Assembly: GCA_031459715.1 (NCBI GenBank)
Contig: JAVKIA010000021.1
Coordinates: 1-42,834, forward strand
DNA: 42,834 nt
Source of the DNA: Armatimonadota bacterium
GTDB lineage: Bacteria > Sysuimicrobiota > Sysuimicrobiia > Sysuimicrobiales > Humicultoraceae
Reading direction: 5' to 3'
The first letter of the stretch is position 1. Every line of letters starts with the position of its first letter. Under the pieces are notes generated by a model that had not been told where the DNA came from, made no database searches, and worked only from the letters and a program-made list of their open reading frames with translations. Both the position numbers and the translations under genes were made by a program. Shown here in pieces: positions 1-9,507 of the stretch.

Positions 1-408
1 GGACGCGTGCTTGCTCAGAACGATGCGGCGCACTTCATCCCCGCTCTGGAGACGTACCTGGCCGAGCTGCCCTGGGAGATCCGCTGCGTGCACTGCATCC
101 TGGACAATGGATCCTCGCATATCGCCAAAGCCACGCGCGACTGGGTCGCGGCCCAAGAAGGATTGGTACGCTTGCACTTCACTCCCGCCCACGCATCGTG
201 GCTGAATCAGGCAGAGCTGGCCCTCAGCGCCTTCAGTCGACGCTACCTGCGCAACCGGGTGAGCGAAAGCCGTCAGGAATTGATCACCCATATCTACCGC
301 TCAATAGGCGAGTACAATGCGTTACACGCTCATCCTTTTCGGTGGTCGTTCACGAGGCACGCGATGCATCAATGGTACTGCCGCCGAATTTGGGCGACGG
401 TGCACTAG
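1..408 (+). CDS. IS630-type DDE transposase, C-terminal part, cut by the window edge
   Basis: The reading frame is open from the first base, so the start lies outside the window; about 135 residues remain. It shows the end of an IS630/Tc1-like DDE integrase core. There is an aspartate in an LDNGSSH motif followed by a downstream glutamate in SWLNQAELALS, with the typical FTPAHASWLN stretch between. The enzyme would catalyse cut-and-paste movement of its insertion sequence. The full family protein is usually about 330-380 residues, so the first aspartate and the N-terminal helix-turn-helix are missing from view. I could not identify a terminal inverted repeat after the stop codon. The element marks the left boundary of the respiratory gene cluster. 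The family call is firm; whether the copy is intact is unknown. Confidence 0.85.
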   Translation, partial: GRVLAQNDAAHFIPALETYLAELPWEIRCVHCILDNGSSHIAKATRDWVAAQEGLVRLHFTPAHASWLNQAELALSAFSRRYLRNRVSESRQELITHIYRSIGEYNALHAHPFRWSFTRHAMHQWYCRRIWATVH

Positions 409-507
409 GATGAAAGGATGAGGAGATCGGGCGACGAGCTGATAGGAGGTAGATGGGTGCCGGTTGCCCCGCCACCGGGCAAGAACCTTACTGGCCCTGC
501 TTCGGGA

Positions 508-1155
508 TCAGAGCAGGCCGCGCCGCAGTGCCTGGATCACCGCCTCCAGGCGGCTGTGTGCCTGGAGGGCTACCAGAATCTGCTGGATGTGGTTGCGCAC
601 GGTGGCGGGGCTGATCCCCAGCGTACGGGCGATGCTGCGGGTGCTGGACCCGTAGGCCAGGAGCTTGAGGATCGTCGTCTGCCGCGGTGAGAGGACCACC
701 GGCATGACGGCGGCGCGGCCGTCGGGGTCGCCGGAGGAGAGAGCGAGGGCCCCCTGGAGCACCTGCTGCACGAAGGAGCGGCGGTACTGCTCCTCGGTGA
801 CGTTCCGCAGGAGGTGGACGACGCAGGGAGCGGCGTTGGGCGGGATGATGGAGGAAACCGCAACCCACAGGGGCGTCCCCCCGCGCCGGTCCACCTGCAG
901 CTCCATCGACCCCAGTGGCTCGTGCCGCTGCATGGCCACCAGGGCCGGGCAGAGGGTGTTGCAGACGGGACGCCCCCTGGCATCGCGTCCGGCGATGACC
1001 TGCGCGCAGCTTCGGCCCACCGCCTCGCCGGCCGGGAGACCAAGGAGCTTCTCCGCCCCCTGGTTCCAGGCGATGATCGTGCGCGTGGCGTCTGCGGCGA
1101 AGGCGGGATCGCCGGTGCCTTCCACCAGCGCGACGATGTCGTCCGTCGCGCGCAT
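508..1155 (-). CDS. PAS domain + LuxR-type helix-turn-helix transcriptional regulator
   Basis: A 215-residue protein. Residues about 1-125 form a PAS fold (WNQGAEKLLGLPAGEAVG is a typical PAS start). Residues about 148-212 form a LuxR/NarL-type DNA-binding domain (LSPRQTTILKLLAYG, then SPATVRNHIQQIL). The PAS part holds cysteines at 50, 65, 69 and 111, including a CNTLCP motif that could sense redox state or bind a cofactor; that is inference. There is no receiver domain, so it is a one-component sensor-regulator. The ATG at 1155 is chosen because a GGAGG lies just upstream; longer readings of the frame run into the next gene's region. It is the last gene of the leftward ccm cluster and 11 bases from the cytochrome gene, so it may regulate cytochrome biogenesis. 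The ligand is unknown. Confidence 0.85.
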   Translation of the reverse strand: MRATDDIVALVEGTGDPAFAADATRTIIAWNQGAEKLLGLPAGEAVGRSCAQVIAGRDARGRPVCNTLCPALVAMQRHEPLGSMELQVDRRGGTPLWVAVSSIIPPNAAPCVVHLLRNVTEEQYRRSFVQQVLQGALALSSGDPDGRAAVMPVVLSPRQTTILKLLAYGSSTRSIARTLGISPATVRNHIQQILVALQAHSRLEAVIQALRRGLL

Positions 1156-1166
1156 GGGCGTCCTCC

Positions 1167-1505
1167 TTACTTCGGCTTCGACGTCGGGTCGCCCGGCAGG
1201 GTGCCCGCCCTGATCTCGGTGATGTTGTTGAAGCCGTCCTTGTCGGAGTCCAGGGTCTCGATGGCCTTCAGGGCGGCCGCGTCCCGCGTCTTCTTGCTCA
1301 GGTAGTCTTTTCCGTAGGGGTTGAGCTCCTTTGTAGGCGGCATCTTGGCGTGGCAGACCAGGCAGCCCGCGCTTGCCAATGCCGTTCCCTCCTTGGGAGC
1401 GTAGGTCTCTTTGAAGAGCGTATGGTCCTTGGGCAGGGCCAGCGCCACCGCGGTGGTAAGGATCAGCGCCAAGGCCACCGCTACAGCAGTACCGGTGCGA
1501 ACCAT
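1167..1505 (-). CDS. small secreted mono-heme c-type cytochrome with a Ca-binding-like repeat
   Basis: A 112-residue protein with a signal peptide (residues 1-24, hydrophobic with an ALA end) and one heme c motif, CLVCH, at 48-52. The C-terminus holds a DSDKDGFNNITE stretch, resembling the calcium-binding loops of thrombospondin type 3 or dockerin repeats. It lacks an obvious axial methionine in a classical class I cytochrome context. The MPPTKE and NPYGKDYL stretches after the heme are as expected for a small periplasmic heme protein whose fold I do not recognise. The start at 1505 follows an AGAAGGGAGG ribosome site. It lies next to the System I maturation operon, whose products would attach its heme. 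A role as electron carrier is inferred. Confidence 0.8.
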   Translation of the reverse strand: MVRTGTAVAVALALILTTAVALALPKDHTLFKETYAPKEGTALASAGCLVCHAKMPPTKELNPYGKDYLSKKTRDAAALKAIETLDSDKDGFNNITEIRAGTLPGDPTSKPK

Positions 1506-1531
1506 CGTCGTGCCTCCCTTCTCCTGGCGTC

Positions 1532-2794
1532 TCACCCGCCCGAGCCTGGCGGTCCCTCAGCCTGCCGGGCTGGCGATGCTTCCCCCTCCCCATCGTTGCG
1601 GGGCCGTGCTGTCGCCGGCGCGGGAGCGGTCAGCTCCAGCAGCCAGCGCTTGTAGCGGGCGCGCTGTCGCCGGTAGGCGGCCTCGTCGATACCGCCCGCC
1701 TGGTACAGGTCGTCCAGCGCAGCGATCGCGTCGATCAGCTCCTCCCTGTGTAGCGGCGGCTGCCGGCCGGGCCAACGACTGCCCCGTCGGACGAAGGGGT
1801 AGACCAGCGCGGCCGCGGCCACCCCGGCGAAGGCGGCGACGAGCAGGCGGCGGCTCGCGCTCCGCGGCGCCGGCAGGTCGGAGAGGACCAGAGAGATCGA
1901 TGTTCCCGGGGCCAGCGAGCGGGCGGAGAAGCGGGAGAAGGTCCCCTGCTCGGTCCTCACCGGGGCCTGCACGGCCAGCGGCGCAGCAGCGGTCAGCCGG
2001 GCCGCCGGGTCGCCGAAGACCTCCACCAGGTCCGTGGGATAGTCCAGCGTGCGCACCACGGTGGCCCCGCCGCCCCTGGAGGGGACGGTGTAGCTGAACC
2101 CGATCTCCCGCGCCCCCGGCTTCACGTCCATGGTGTCCACGAAGCCCCCGGGCGTTGGGAAAACGCAGCACTCCATCAGGCCTTCCAGGTACGAGACCTC
2201 CGCGGCACCGTGGGGCAGGCGGAAGCGCAACGTCTCCCGCTTACCGTCCTGCCGCACAGTGGCCCCGATGTAGGTGCGGTCCGTGGGGTTGACGAAGACG
2301 AGGAGCTCGGTCACCCGCACCAGGCCCTCCCCGGGCTCAACGATCACGTGGTGCACGTTCACCCGGATGATCGAGGAGTCGGTCGTCGGCTCATAGACCC
2401 GCAGCGTCACCTCCCTGGCGCGTTCTCCTGCCTTGAACCTGACAGGGAGGCTGTCGTAGTCGCCCCCGCGGTACTTCACGTTGACCATGTAGGTGCGGGC
2501 CGGATCGGCGGCCACGGTGAAGGTGAATCTGCCGCCGGCATCGGTGGTGGCGGTCGCCCTGTCCACCTCAGCACTGCCGGAGTAGGTGGTCAGGGTGACG
2601 GTCTGACCGGCTAGGGGTGTGACCTTTCCCCCCGTCATGCTCTGCACCCGGCCGCTGATGGTGCCGGGGGGCGGGGCGGCGGTGGCGAACCCGGCGGCCG
2701 CCTGCAGCGTCAGGCCGGCCAGCACCAGCACAGCCAGGGCGCCCGGCAATGCGGTCGGCGCGCCCCCGGCCATAGGGAGCGCCATCCGTTTCAC
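1532..2794 (-). CDS. membrane-anchored CnaB/carboxypeptidase-regulatory-like protein
   Basis: A 420-residue exported protein. Residues 1-40 are a signal peptide. About 44-135 form a CnaB-like or carboxypeptidase-regulatory-like beta sandwich (GTISGRVQSMTGG, then GGRFTFTVAA). About 140-320 form a second beta-rich region. A transmembrane helix lies near 333-352. The cytoplasmic tail contains a SHOCT-like helical pair (AIAALDDLYQAGGIDEAAYRRQRARYK is its core, residues about 371-397). The GTG start at 2794 overlaps the stop of the preceding gene (GTGA), so the two are translationally coupled. Its place directly behind ccmF, ccmH and the CcmI-like gene suggests a job at the membrane during cytochrome assembly, but no catalytic motif is visible and the function is unknown. 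Confidence 0.7.
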   Translation of the reverse strand: MKRMALPMAGGAPTALPGALAVLVLAGLTLQAAAGFATAAPPPGTISGRVQSMTGGKVTPLAGQTVTLTTYSGSAEVDRATATTDAGGRFTFTVAADPARTYMVNVKYRGGDYDSLPVRFKAGERAREVTLRVYEPTTDSSIIRVNVHHVIVEPGEGLVRVTELLVFVNPTDRTYIGATVRQDGKRETLRFRLPHGAAEVSYLEGLMECCVFPTPGGFVDTMDVKPGAREIGFSYTVPSRGGGATVVRTLDYPTDLVEVFGDPAARLTAAAPLAVQAPVRTEQGTFSRFSARSLAPGTSISLVLSDLPAPRSASRRLLVAAFAGVAAAALVYPFVRRGSRWPGRQPPLHREELIDAIAALDDLYQAGGIDEAAYRRQRARYKRWLLELTAPAPATARPRNDGEGEASPARQAEGPPGSGG

Positions 2795-3213
2795 CGTGGC
2801 ACCTCCACGCCCACCGGCGCCCCGCAGGTGGGGCAGTAGCGGGCCTCCTGTGGCAGGCTTCCTCCGCAGGAGGCGCAGGGCCGGGTGCGGCGCCGCGCCG
2901 CGATCTGTGCCTCCAACAGCGCCTCCGCGTCGGGCTCACCGCCCCTGGTGGGGGAGACGGCGGCCCTGGTGATGGCCTGCAGCGCTCTGGCCTCGTAGCG
3001 GGCCCGCAGGAGGGCGTAGTCCTCGGGCGAGATCTTGCCCGTGGCGTAGTCAAACTCCAGTTCCCTGATGGCGGCCAGGGCCAGCTCCTTCTCCCGGCTG
3101 CCGTCGGCGGGGAGAGGGGGCGGTTCCTCCTCCGCCTCCGTCGCGCGCAGCAGCGGCCAGAGGATAAGCGCCGCAGTGGCGCCAACGAGCAGGACCATGA
3201 CCATTAGGTCCAT
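2791..3213 (-). CDS. CcmI-like membrane protein with C-terminal zinc ribbon
   Basis: A 140-residue protein. There is one N-terminal transmembrane helix (residues 4-23). An acidic helical stretch follows with the signature ELALAAIRELEFDYATGKIS, which resembles the N-terminal part of cytochrome c maturation proteins of the CcmI/CycH type. The end carries a zinc ribbon built from CASC and CPTC pairs. It lacks the TPR region of proteobacterial CcmI. It follows ccmH by 9 bases and overlaps the next gene by four. By position it is an accessory of the heme ligation complex (CcmF/CcmH), perhaps linking apocytochrome or redox control through the zinc ribbon; this is inference. Confidence 0.65.
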   Translation of the reverse strand: MDLMVMVLLVGATAALILWPLLRATEAEEEPPPLPADGSREKELALAAIRELEFDYATGKISPEDYALLRARYEARALQAITRAAVSPTRGGEPDAEALLEAQIAARRRTRPCASCGGSLPQEARYCPTCGAPVGVEVPR

Positions 3214-3222
3214 CAGCGGGCC

Positions 3223-3714
3223 TCAGACATCGAACTTGCGCAGCTCCTCGTCCAGCAGCCGGCGCTCCTCGGGGGTCAGCGACGAGGGTGGCGCCGCCTG
3301 CGGGGCCGGCCGCCGCGTCCAGGACGCTCCAAGAAGCAGGATGACCACAGCGCCGGCCAGCAGGGCGGCGTAGGGACCCCACCAGGCCACCAGGTTGAGT
3401 CCGCGCCGCGGCGGGGCGGCCAGTACGGCCTCGCCATACTGTGCCACCAGGACGTCCGTGATCTCCGCGGGGGTCTTCCCGGCCTCCACCAGGCGGCGGA
3501 TCTCCGCCAGCATCCTGTCCCGCGGGCCGCAGACCGGGTGGGTGCAGGAGGCCAGGGTGAGGCCGCAGCCGCACTGGCACATGAACTGTGTGGCCAGCTG
3601 GTTCACCACGGCCTGGACGGTCTCCCCGGCGGCATGGGCGTGCGCCGGCTGCAGCAGGACCAGGACCGCTACCCCGCCCAGCCAGACGAGCAGACTCAGC
3701 GCCGCCGGTCTCAT
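3223..3714 (-). CDS. ccmH: cytochrome c maturation protein CcmH/NrfF type
   Basis: A 163-residue protein with a signal peptide, the CcmH helical domain, a transmembrane helix near 107-127 and a cytoplasmic tail. CcmH reduces or handles apocytochrome cysteines before heme attachment by CcmF. The usual LRCxxC redox motif is replaced by a cysteine-dense version, MCQCGCG followed by ASCTHPVC (cysteines 46, 48, 50, 57 and 62). Hallmarks such as EIRRLVEAGKTPAEI and LVAQYGEAVLAAPP are clear. It lies 67 bases behind ccmF. The ATG at 3714 is preceded only by a weak AAGGG. No thioredoxin-like CcmG/ResA gene sits in the usual place between ccmF and ccmH. Confidence 0.88.
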   Translation of the reverse strand: MRPAALSLLVWLGGVAVLVLLQPAHAHAAGETVQAVVNQLATQFMCQCGCGLTLASCTHPVCGPRDRMLAEIRRLVEAGKTPAEITDVLVAQYGEAVLAAPPRRGLNLVAWWGPYAALLAGAVVILLLGASWTRRPAPQAAPPSSLTPEERRLLDEELRKFDV

Positions 3715-3781
3715 CCCTTGCTTCCTACAGGCAATGCGCCTCAGTGTTCATGTCTCGGGTTCCTGTGGCCCATGTTCGGGT

Positions 3782-5755
<1,974 letters not shown>

Positions 5756-5769
5756 CGCGCTCCTCGTTT

Positions 5770-6195
5770 CTATCCCCGCGGCACCTGGCCCGGGCCAAGA
5801 CTCCTGCCTCCCGGCTTGGCCTCAAACTTGGACGGGCACTTGGCGAACAGGCGAACAGCGGTGAAGCTCTCCCCGTCGTAGGTCCCCTCCAGCACCACCT
5901 CCGCGCCTGGCTTGAAGGTGTCCGGCACCACCCCCCGGTAGGCCACCGGAATCCGCCGCCTACCGTCGGTGATGGTGAAGGCCAGCCGGCCGCTCATCTG
6001 GTCCCAGGCGACCCCGGGGAGGACCCTGCCGTTCAGGCGGACGCTGGCGCCGCGCAGCGCCGCGCCGCGGTCCAGCAGCTCTCCCACGGTCAGGTAGTAG
6101 CTCATGCTGCTGCGGGCTCCGGTGAAGGCCAGGTACCCGGCCCCCAGTACGAAGACGGCGACGGCCAGGGCGAACTTCTTCCTGGCACGGCTCAT
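5770..6195 (-). CDS. ccmE: heme chaperone CcmE, cysteine variant
   Basis: A 141-residue periplasmic heme chaperone with an N-terminal membrane anchor (residues 8-24) and an OB-fold (about 33-118). CcmE accepts heme from the CcmABCD complex and hands it to CcmF. The standard heme-binding histidine is replaced by Cys120 in the motif FAKCPSKFE. This matches the cysteine-type CcmE (CxxxY) described in archaea and some anaerobes, except that the tyrosine position is phenylalanine here. Start at 6195; it is the third cistron from ccmC and lies 24 bases behind ccmD. Confidence 0.93.
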   Translation of the reverse strand: MSRARKKFALAVAVFVLGAGYLAFTGARSSMSYYLTVGELLDRGAALRGASVRLNGRVLPGVAWDQMSGRLAFTITDGRRRIPVAYRGVVPDTFKPGAEVVLEGTYDGESFTAVRLFAKCPSKFEAKPGGRSLGPGQVPRG

Positions 6196-6219
6196 GGCAT
6201 CACCCTCCCGCCGTCCTGC

Positions 6220-6357
6220 TCACGCCCGGCGGGCCTGCTGCAGCGCCCGGACCTCGGCCTCCAGCGCCCGGCTGATGCCCAGCAGCCGCAGGACGTAGAG
6301 GAACAGGCCCGCCCAGACCAGGGCGAACCCAATGAACATGGCCACCAGGGGAGTCAT
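6220..6357 (-). CDS. ccmD: CcmD-like small membrane protein
   Basis: A 45-residue protein beginning MTPLVAMFIGFALVWAG. It has one transmembrane helix (residues about 4-25) and a short basic/helical tail ending RALQQARRA. It sits exactly between ccmC and ccmE, where CcmD is normally encoded, and its ATG overlaps the ccmC stop (ATGA). CcmD holds CcmE in the CcmABC complex and is needed for release of holo-CcmE. CcmD sequences are poorly conserved, so the call rests on size, topology and position. Confidence 0.82.
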   Translation of the reverse strand: MTPLVAMFIGFALVWAGLFLYVLRLLGISRALEAEVRALQQARRA

Positions 6358-7130
6358 GACGGCACCTCCTGCCCTCCGGCGGCCCACCGGGGTGCAGCCA
6401 GCCGGAGCTCGTCATCCTTGAGTTCTGCCAGCACGTCGGCTGTCGCCATCTGCCGGCGGCGCACTGAGAAGAGGGCGACATAGAGCACGGTAAACGCAGC
6501 CACGTTCACTAGCAGCGCCTGCAGCATCGCCGGGTGTAGTCCGGAGCCGAAGCCCTCTGGCCGCACCACCACCGGCAGCGGGTGGAGGGAGCGCCACCAG
6601 ACCACCGAGAGGTGGATCAGCGGGATGTCCAGGAACCCGATCACCCCCAGCACCGCAGCGAAGCGCGAGGCCTGCCCACCTGCGCCGCCGTAGGCGCGGA
6701 CCATCAGCGCCACCACGTAGATCAGCCAGAGCATGAACGTGGTGGTGAGACGCGGGTCCCAGGACCACCAGGTGCCCCAGGCATAGCGTCCCCACACCGA
6801 GCCACTGAGGATAGCGAGGGTGGTGAAGACGACCCCCACCTCGGTGCTGGCCCAGGCGGCGAGGTCGTACCGCCGGCGGCGCGTGAACAGGTATCCCAGA
6901 CTGGCAGCGAAGACCACGGCGAATGCCAGGAAGGCCACCCAGGCTGCGGGGACGTGGACGTAGAAGATGCGCTGGGCGTTGCCCATGGTAGCCTCTTCCG
7001 GGGCGTAGAGCAGAGCGGCGAACTGGCCACCCACCGCCAGGGCCAGCCCCAGCCAGGTGAGCGCCGCCACCCTATCCGGCCTGATTCTCACTGGCCTCTC
7101 CCATTCCCGGGTCGTCGCCACGCCGCTCAC
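6354..7130 (-). CDS. ccmC: heme handling protein CcmC
   Basis: A 258-residue six-helix membrane protein with the WWD motif (WGTWWSWDPRLTTTFMLWL). The two flanking periplasmic histidines that bind heme in this family are present (in YVHVP and in the stretch near IHLSVVWWRSLH). CcmC loads heme onto CcmE. The GTG start at 7130 overlaps the ccmB stop. The C-terminal cytoplasmic tail (MATADVLAELKDDELRL) is longer than in many homologues. Confidence 0.96.
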   Translation of the reverse strand: MSGVATTREWERPVRIRPDRVAALTWLGLALAVGGQFAALLYAPEEATMGNAQRIFYVHVPAAWVAFLAFAVVFAASLGYLFTRRRRYDLAAWASTEVGVVFTTLAILSGSVWGRYAWGTWWSWDPRLTTTFMLWLIYVVALMVRAYGGAGGQASRFAAVLGVIGFLDIPLIHLSVVWWRSLHPLPVVVRPEGFGSGLHPAMLQALLVNVAAFTVLYVALFSVRRRQMATADVLAELKDDELRLAAPRWAAGGQEVPS

Positions 7131-7804
7131 TCCTCCAGGAGGAACTCAAAGACCAGGTAGCCCAGCACCAGGAATATCAGGTCGAAAGCTCCAAGGATGC
7201 GCAATCCGGGCAGCACCGCGCGCAGGGGCCAGCCAGCCAGGATCCCCGCCGTGGCCTTCACTCCGGCGATGAGCACGGGGGAGGCGATGGGGAACAGCAG
7301 CACCGGGAGCAGCACCTCCCGGATGCGTGTGTGCACCGACATGGCCGAAAAGATCGTCCCCACCGCCACCAGCCCCACGCCCCCCAGCAGGAGGACGGCT
7401 GCCAGAGGCAGCAGCCGGGAGCCCAGGGCGATGCCCGAGAGTGCCGCCATCGCCGGGAGGATCAGGGCCGCCACCAGAAGCAGAAAGAGCAGGTTGGCCG
7501 CCGCCTTCCCCAGGTAGATAAGGCTGCGCTCCACCGGGAAGAGGCGCAGCGCCTCCAGGCACTGCTGCTCGCGCTCCAGCACAAACGAGCGCGACAGGCC
7601 CAGGGTGGCGGCGAAGGCCAGCGTCACCCAGAGCATCCCCGGCAGCAGGGCCGCCGCCTGGGCCGGCGAGGGAGAGAAGGCGAAGTTGAAGACCACCGCT
7701 GCCAGGAGGGCAAAGACCACCATCCCCGTGAGGATCTCCTTGGTGCGCAGCTCCAGGAGGAGGTCCTTCCAGACGAGCAGGCGCACAGCGCTCAGTGCAC
7801 CCAT
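7127..7804 (-). CDS. ccmB: ABC transporter permease CcmB
   Basis: A 225-residue membrane protein with about six helices. It carries the family's early signature LVWKDLLLELRTKE and the LSRSFVLEREQQCLEALRLF stretch. It is the membrane partner of the CcmA ATPase. ATP use by CcmAB drives release of holo-CcmE from CcmCD. The ATG at 7804 lies inside the end of ccmA (13-base overlap), showing translational coupling. Length is normal. Confidence 0.95.
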   Translation of the reverse strand: MGALSAVRLLVWKDLLLELRTKEILTGMVVFALLAAVVFNFAFSPSPAQAAALLPGMLWVTLAFAATLGLSRSFVLEREQQCLEALRLFPVERSLIYLGKAAANLLFLLLVAALILPAMAALSGIALGSRLLPLAAVLLLGGVGLVAVGTIFSAMSVHTRIREVLLPVLLFPIASPVLIAGVKATAGILAGWPLRAVLPGLRILGAFDLIFLVLGYLVFEFLLEE

Positions 7805-8505
7805 GCTCCGCTCCTTACCACCTGGGTGTAGAGCTGGCCCACGGCACGCCAGTCGTCCAGCCCCTCCCGGCCCTCATAGGCCACCGCCCCGTCCACCAGG
7901 ATGACCATGCGGTCGGCCAAGGGGAGTCCCTGTTCGATGCTGTGGGTGGTCAGGACGATGGTGCGGTCGCCGCGCAGCCGTTCCAGCAGCCCGCTGAAGA
8001 TCTCAGCGGCGTGCCGGTCCAGCCCAGTGTAGGGCTCGTCCAGCAGCAGCAACGGCGGGTCGTGCACCAGGGCACGGGCGATGGTTAGCCGCTGCAGCAT
8101 GCCGCGGCTGAAGGTGCGCACCAGATCATAACGGCGAGAACCCAGCCCCACAGTCTCCAGCATCGCGGCGGCCCGCGCCGCTGCGTCCGGCACCCCGTAC
8201 ATCCGTGCGGTAAACACCAGGTTCTCCAGGGCGGTCAGGCCCGTGTAGAGGTAGCTGTGGTGGGAGACCAGACCGATCAGCCGGCGGAGACTGTCGTCCC
8301 CCTGCGGGTTGCGGCCGAAAAGGCGCAGGGTGCCGGCGCTTGGCCGCATCAGGGTGGCCAGGATCTTGATCAGCGTGGTCTTTCCGGCCCCGTTTGGGCC
8401 GAAAATGACCAGGGACTCGCCCGCCGGGACGTCCAGGGTCACCTGCCGCAGTGCCCGCACCGGGCCAAACGCCTTCTCCAGGTCTCTGGTCTCGATCGCC
8501 TGCAC
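7792..8505 (-). CDS. ccmA: ABC transporter ATP-binding protein CcmA
   Basis: A 237-residue ATPase. Walker A is GPNGAGKTT (about residues 36-44). The signature motif is the variant FSRGMLQRLTIARAL. Walker B is LLLLDEPYTGLD, and the switch histidine is in TTHS. The SRGMxQR signature is characteristic of CcmA. It powers release of holo-CcmE. It appears to be the first gene of the leftward operon; the GTG start has no strong ribosome site. The promoter should lie in the 8506-9052 gap. Confidence 0.95.
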   Translation of the reverse strand: MQAIETRDLEKAFGPVRALRQVTLDVPAGESLVIFGPNGAGKTTLIKILATLMRPSAGTLRLFGRNPQGDDSLRRLIGLVSHHSYLYTGLTALENLVFTARMYGVPDAAARAAAMLETVGLGSRRYDLVRTFSRGMLQRLTIARALVHDPPLLLLDEPYTGLDRHAAEIFSGLLERLRGDRTIVLTTHSIEQGLPLADRMVILVDGAVAYEGREGLDDWRAVGQLYTQVVRSGAWVH

Positions 8506-9052
8506 CGGTCACCGAGCGCGCAATGCGCGCTTCCCCGATTCCTGCGCCCAGTCTATGTGGCGGTGGAAAGCGCCGCTATCAGGTAGGGGGCGGATTCTGC
8601 CTCCTGTGCCCGGCCTATATGGCTCTGGTCTGCACAGGAGCGGTAAAGATGCGGGGTTCTGAGGGCTGGAGGGCCCGATTACGTCAGCACATTGGAGGCT
8701 GGTGAGAATTGTTACGGGGTAGTGCAGGTGCTTCAGGGGCTATGAGCTCCGGTCCGTCAACAGGCCCATCCCTGGGCAACTGTGCCTCCGCGCAAGTGCC
8801 CAACAGACCGCGTGGCGCTGGACCGTACCAGCCGAGCGCAGTGGATAATCGGGCTTTGGCCTGATGTTGGGCTAGGCTTGAGGACCTAGTTCATTCCTCC
8901 AGGTGTTAGGTACGGCTGGTTCATGACAGGACATACTCGGTCGCCTATGGTGCAATTGGGTCGCTGGTGCCTGGTGTGCTTACTGGTGGACCGTCGGGCG
9001 CCGGGGCTACCGTGAGAGATTCGCCCTGGATGCTTTGAAGCAGGGAAGGGAG
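8506..9052. other. divergent promoter region between the ccm operon and the Rieske/cytochrome b operon
   Basis: Five hundred and forty-seven bases without a convincing gene. Both flanking operons read away from it, so it must hold their promoters. I see no tandem CTTAA repeats here, unlike the right half of the window. Two related short motifs occur at 8534-8544 (CCCGATTCCTG) and near 8590 (GGATTCTGCC). A small open frame on the minus strand near its right end overlaps the Rieske start and looks accidental. Confidence 0.5.
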
Positions 9053-9505
9053 ATGGACGAATTAAGTGCACGGCCACAGCGCATCCGGCGCCGGAGGTTC
9101 CTCGACTACTCGTTCGGCGCTGCTCTGGCGGCACTGGCCGGGACTGTACTCTACCCGGTCATCAATTACCTGATCCCACCGAAGACCAAGGAGATCACCC
9201 ATCAGGCGGTGGTGGCGGGGAAAGCGGGTGAGCTCCCTTCCAACTCCGGGAAGATCTTCGCCTTCGAAGGGAGACCGGCCATCGTGCTGCGCACACCCGA
9301 TGGAGAGGTGCGGGCCTTCACCGCTGTGTGCACTCACCTGGCCTGCAACGTGCAGTACCGCCCGGACCTGCAGCACATCTGGTGCGCCTGCCACGACGGC
9401 CACTACGACCTCCACGGGCAAGTCCTCTCCGGCCCGCCGCCCCGGCCGCTGGTGGAATATAAGGTCACCCTCAAAGGAGAAGACATCATCGTCAGCAGAA
9501 CCTAG
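9053..9505 (+). CDS. Rieske [2Fe-2S] protein of a cytochrome bc-type complex
   Basis: A 150-residue protein. It has a twin-arginine-like start (RRRRFLDYSFGAALAAL) that doubles as a membrane anchor. A Rieske domain follows with both cluster-binding boxes, CTHLAC and CACHDGHYD (two Cys, two His). It transfers electrons from quinol to the c-type cytochrome partner. The ATG at 9053 is preferred over a TTG at 9035 because GGGAAGGGAG lies at the right distance. The gene is followed after 2 bases by cytochrome b. The second box has CACHDG rather than the commoner CPCHGS. Confidence 0.93.
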   Translation: MDELSARPQRIRRRRFLDYSFGAALAALAGTVLYPVINYLIPPKTKEITHQAVVAGKAGELPSNSGKIFAFEGRPAIVLRTPDGEVRAFTAVCTHLACNVQYRPDLQHIWCACHDGHYDLHGQVLSGPPPRPLVEYKVTLKGEDIIVSRT

Positions 9506-9507
9506 CC

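Noticed and set aside
1156-1593. Long N-terminal extension of the PAS-LuxR frame to 1593
   Set aside because: The extension is the shadow of the cytochrome gene in another frame; the ATG at 1155 has a good ribosome site.
8886-9134. Open frame of 82 codons on the minus strand in the ccm/Rieske gap
   Set aside because: It overlaps the start of the Rieske gene, has no ribosome site and its translation shows no recognisable pattern.
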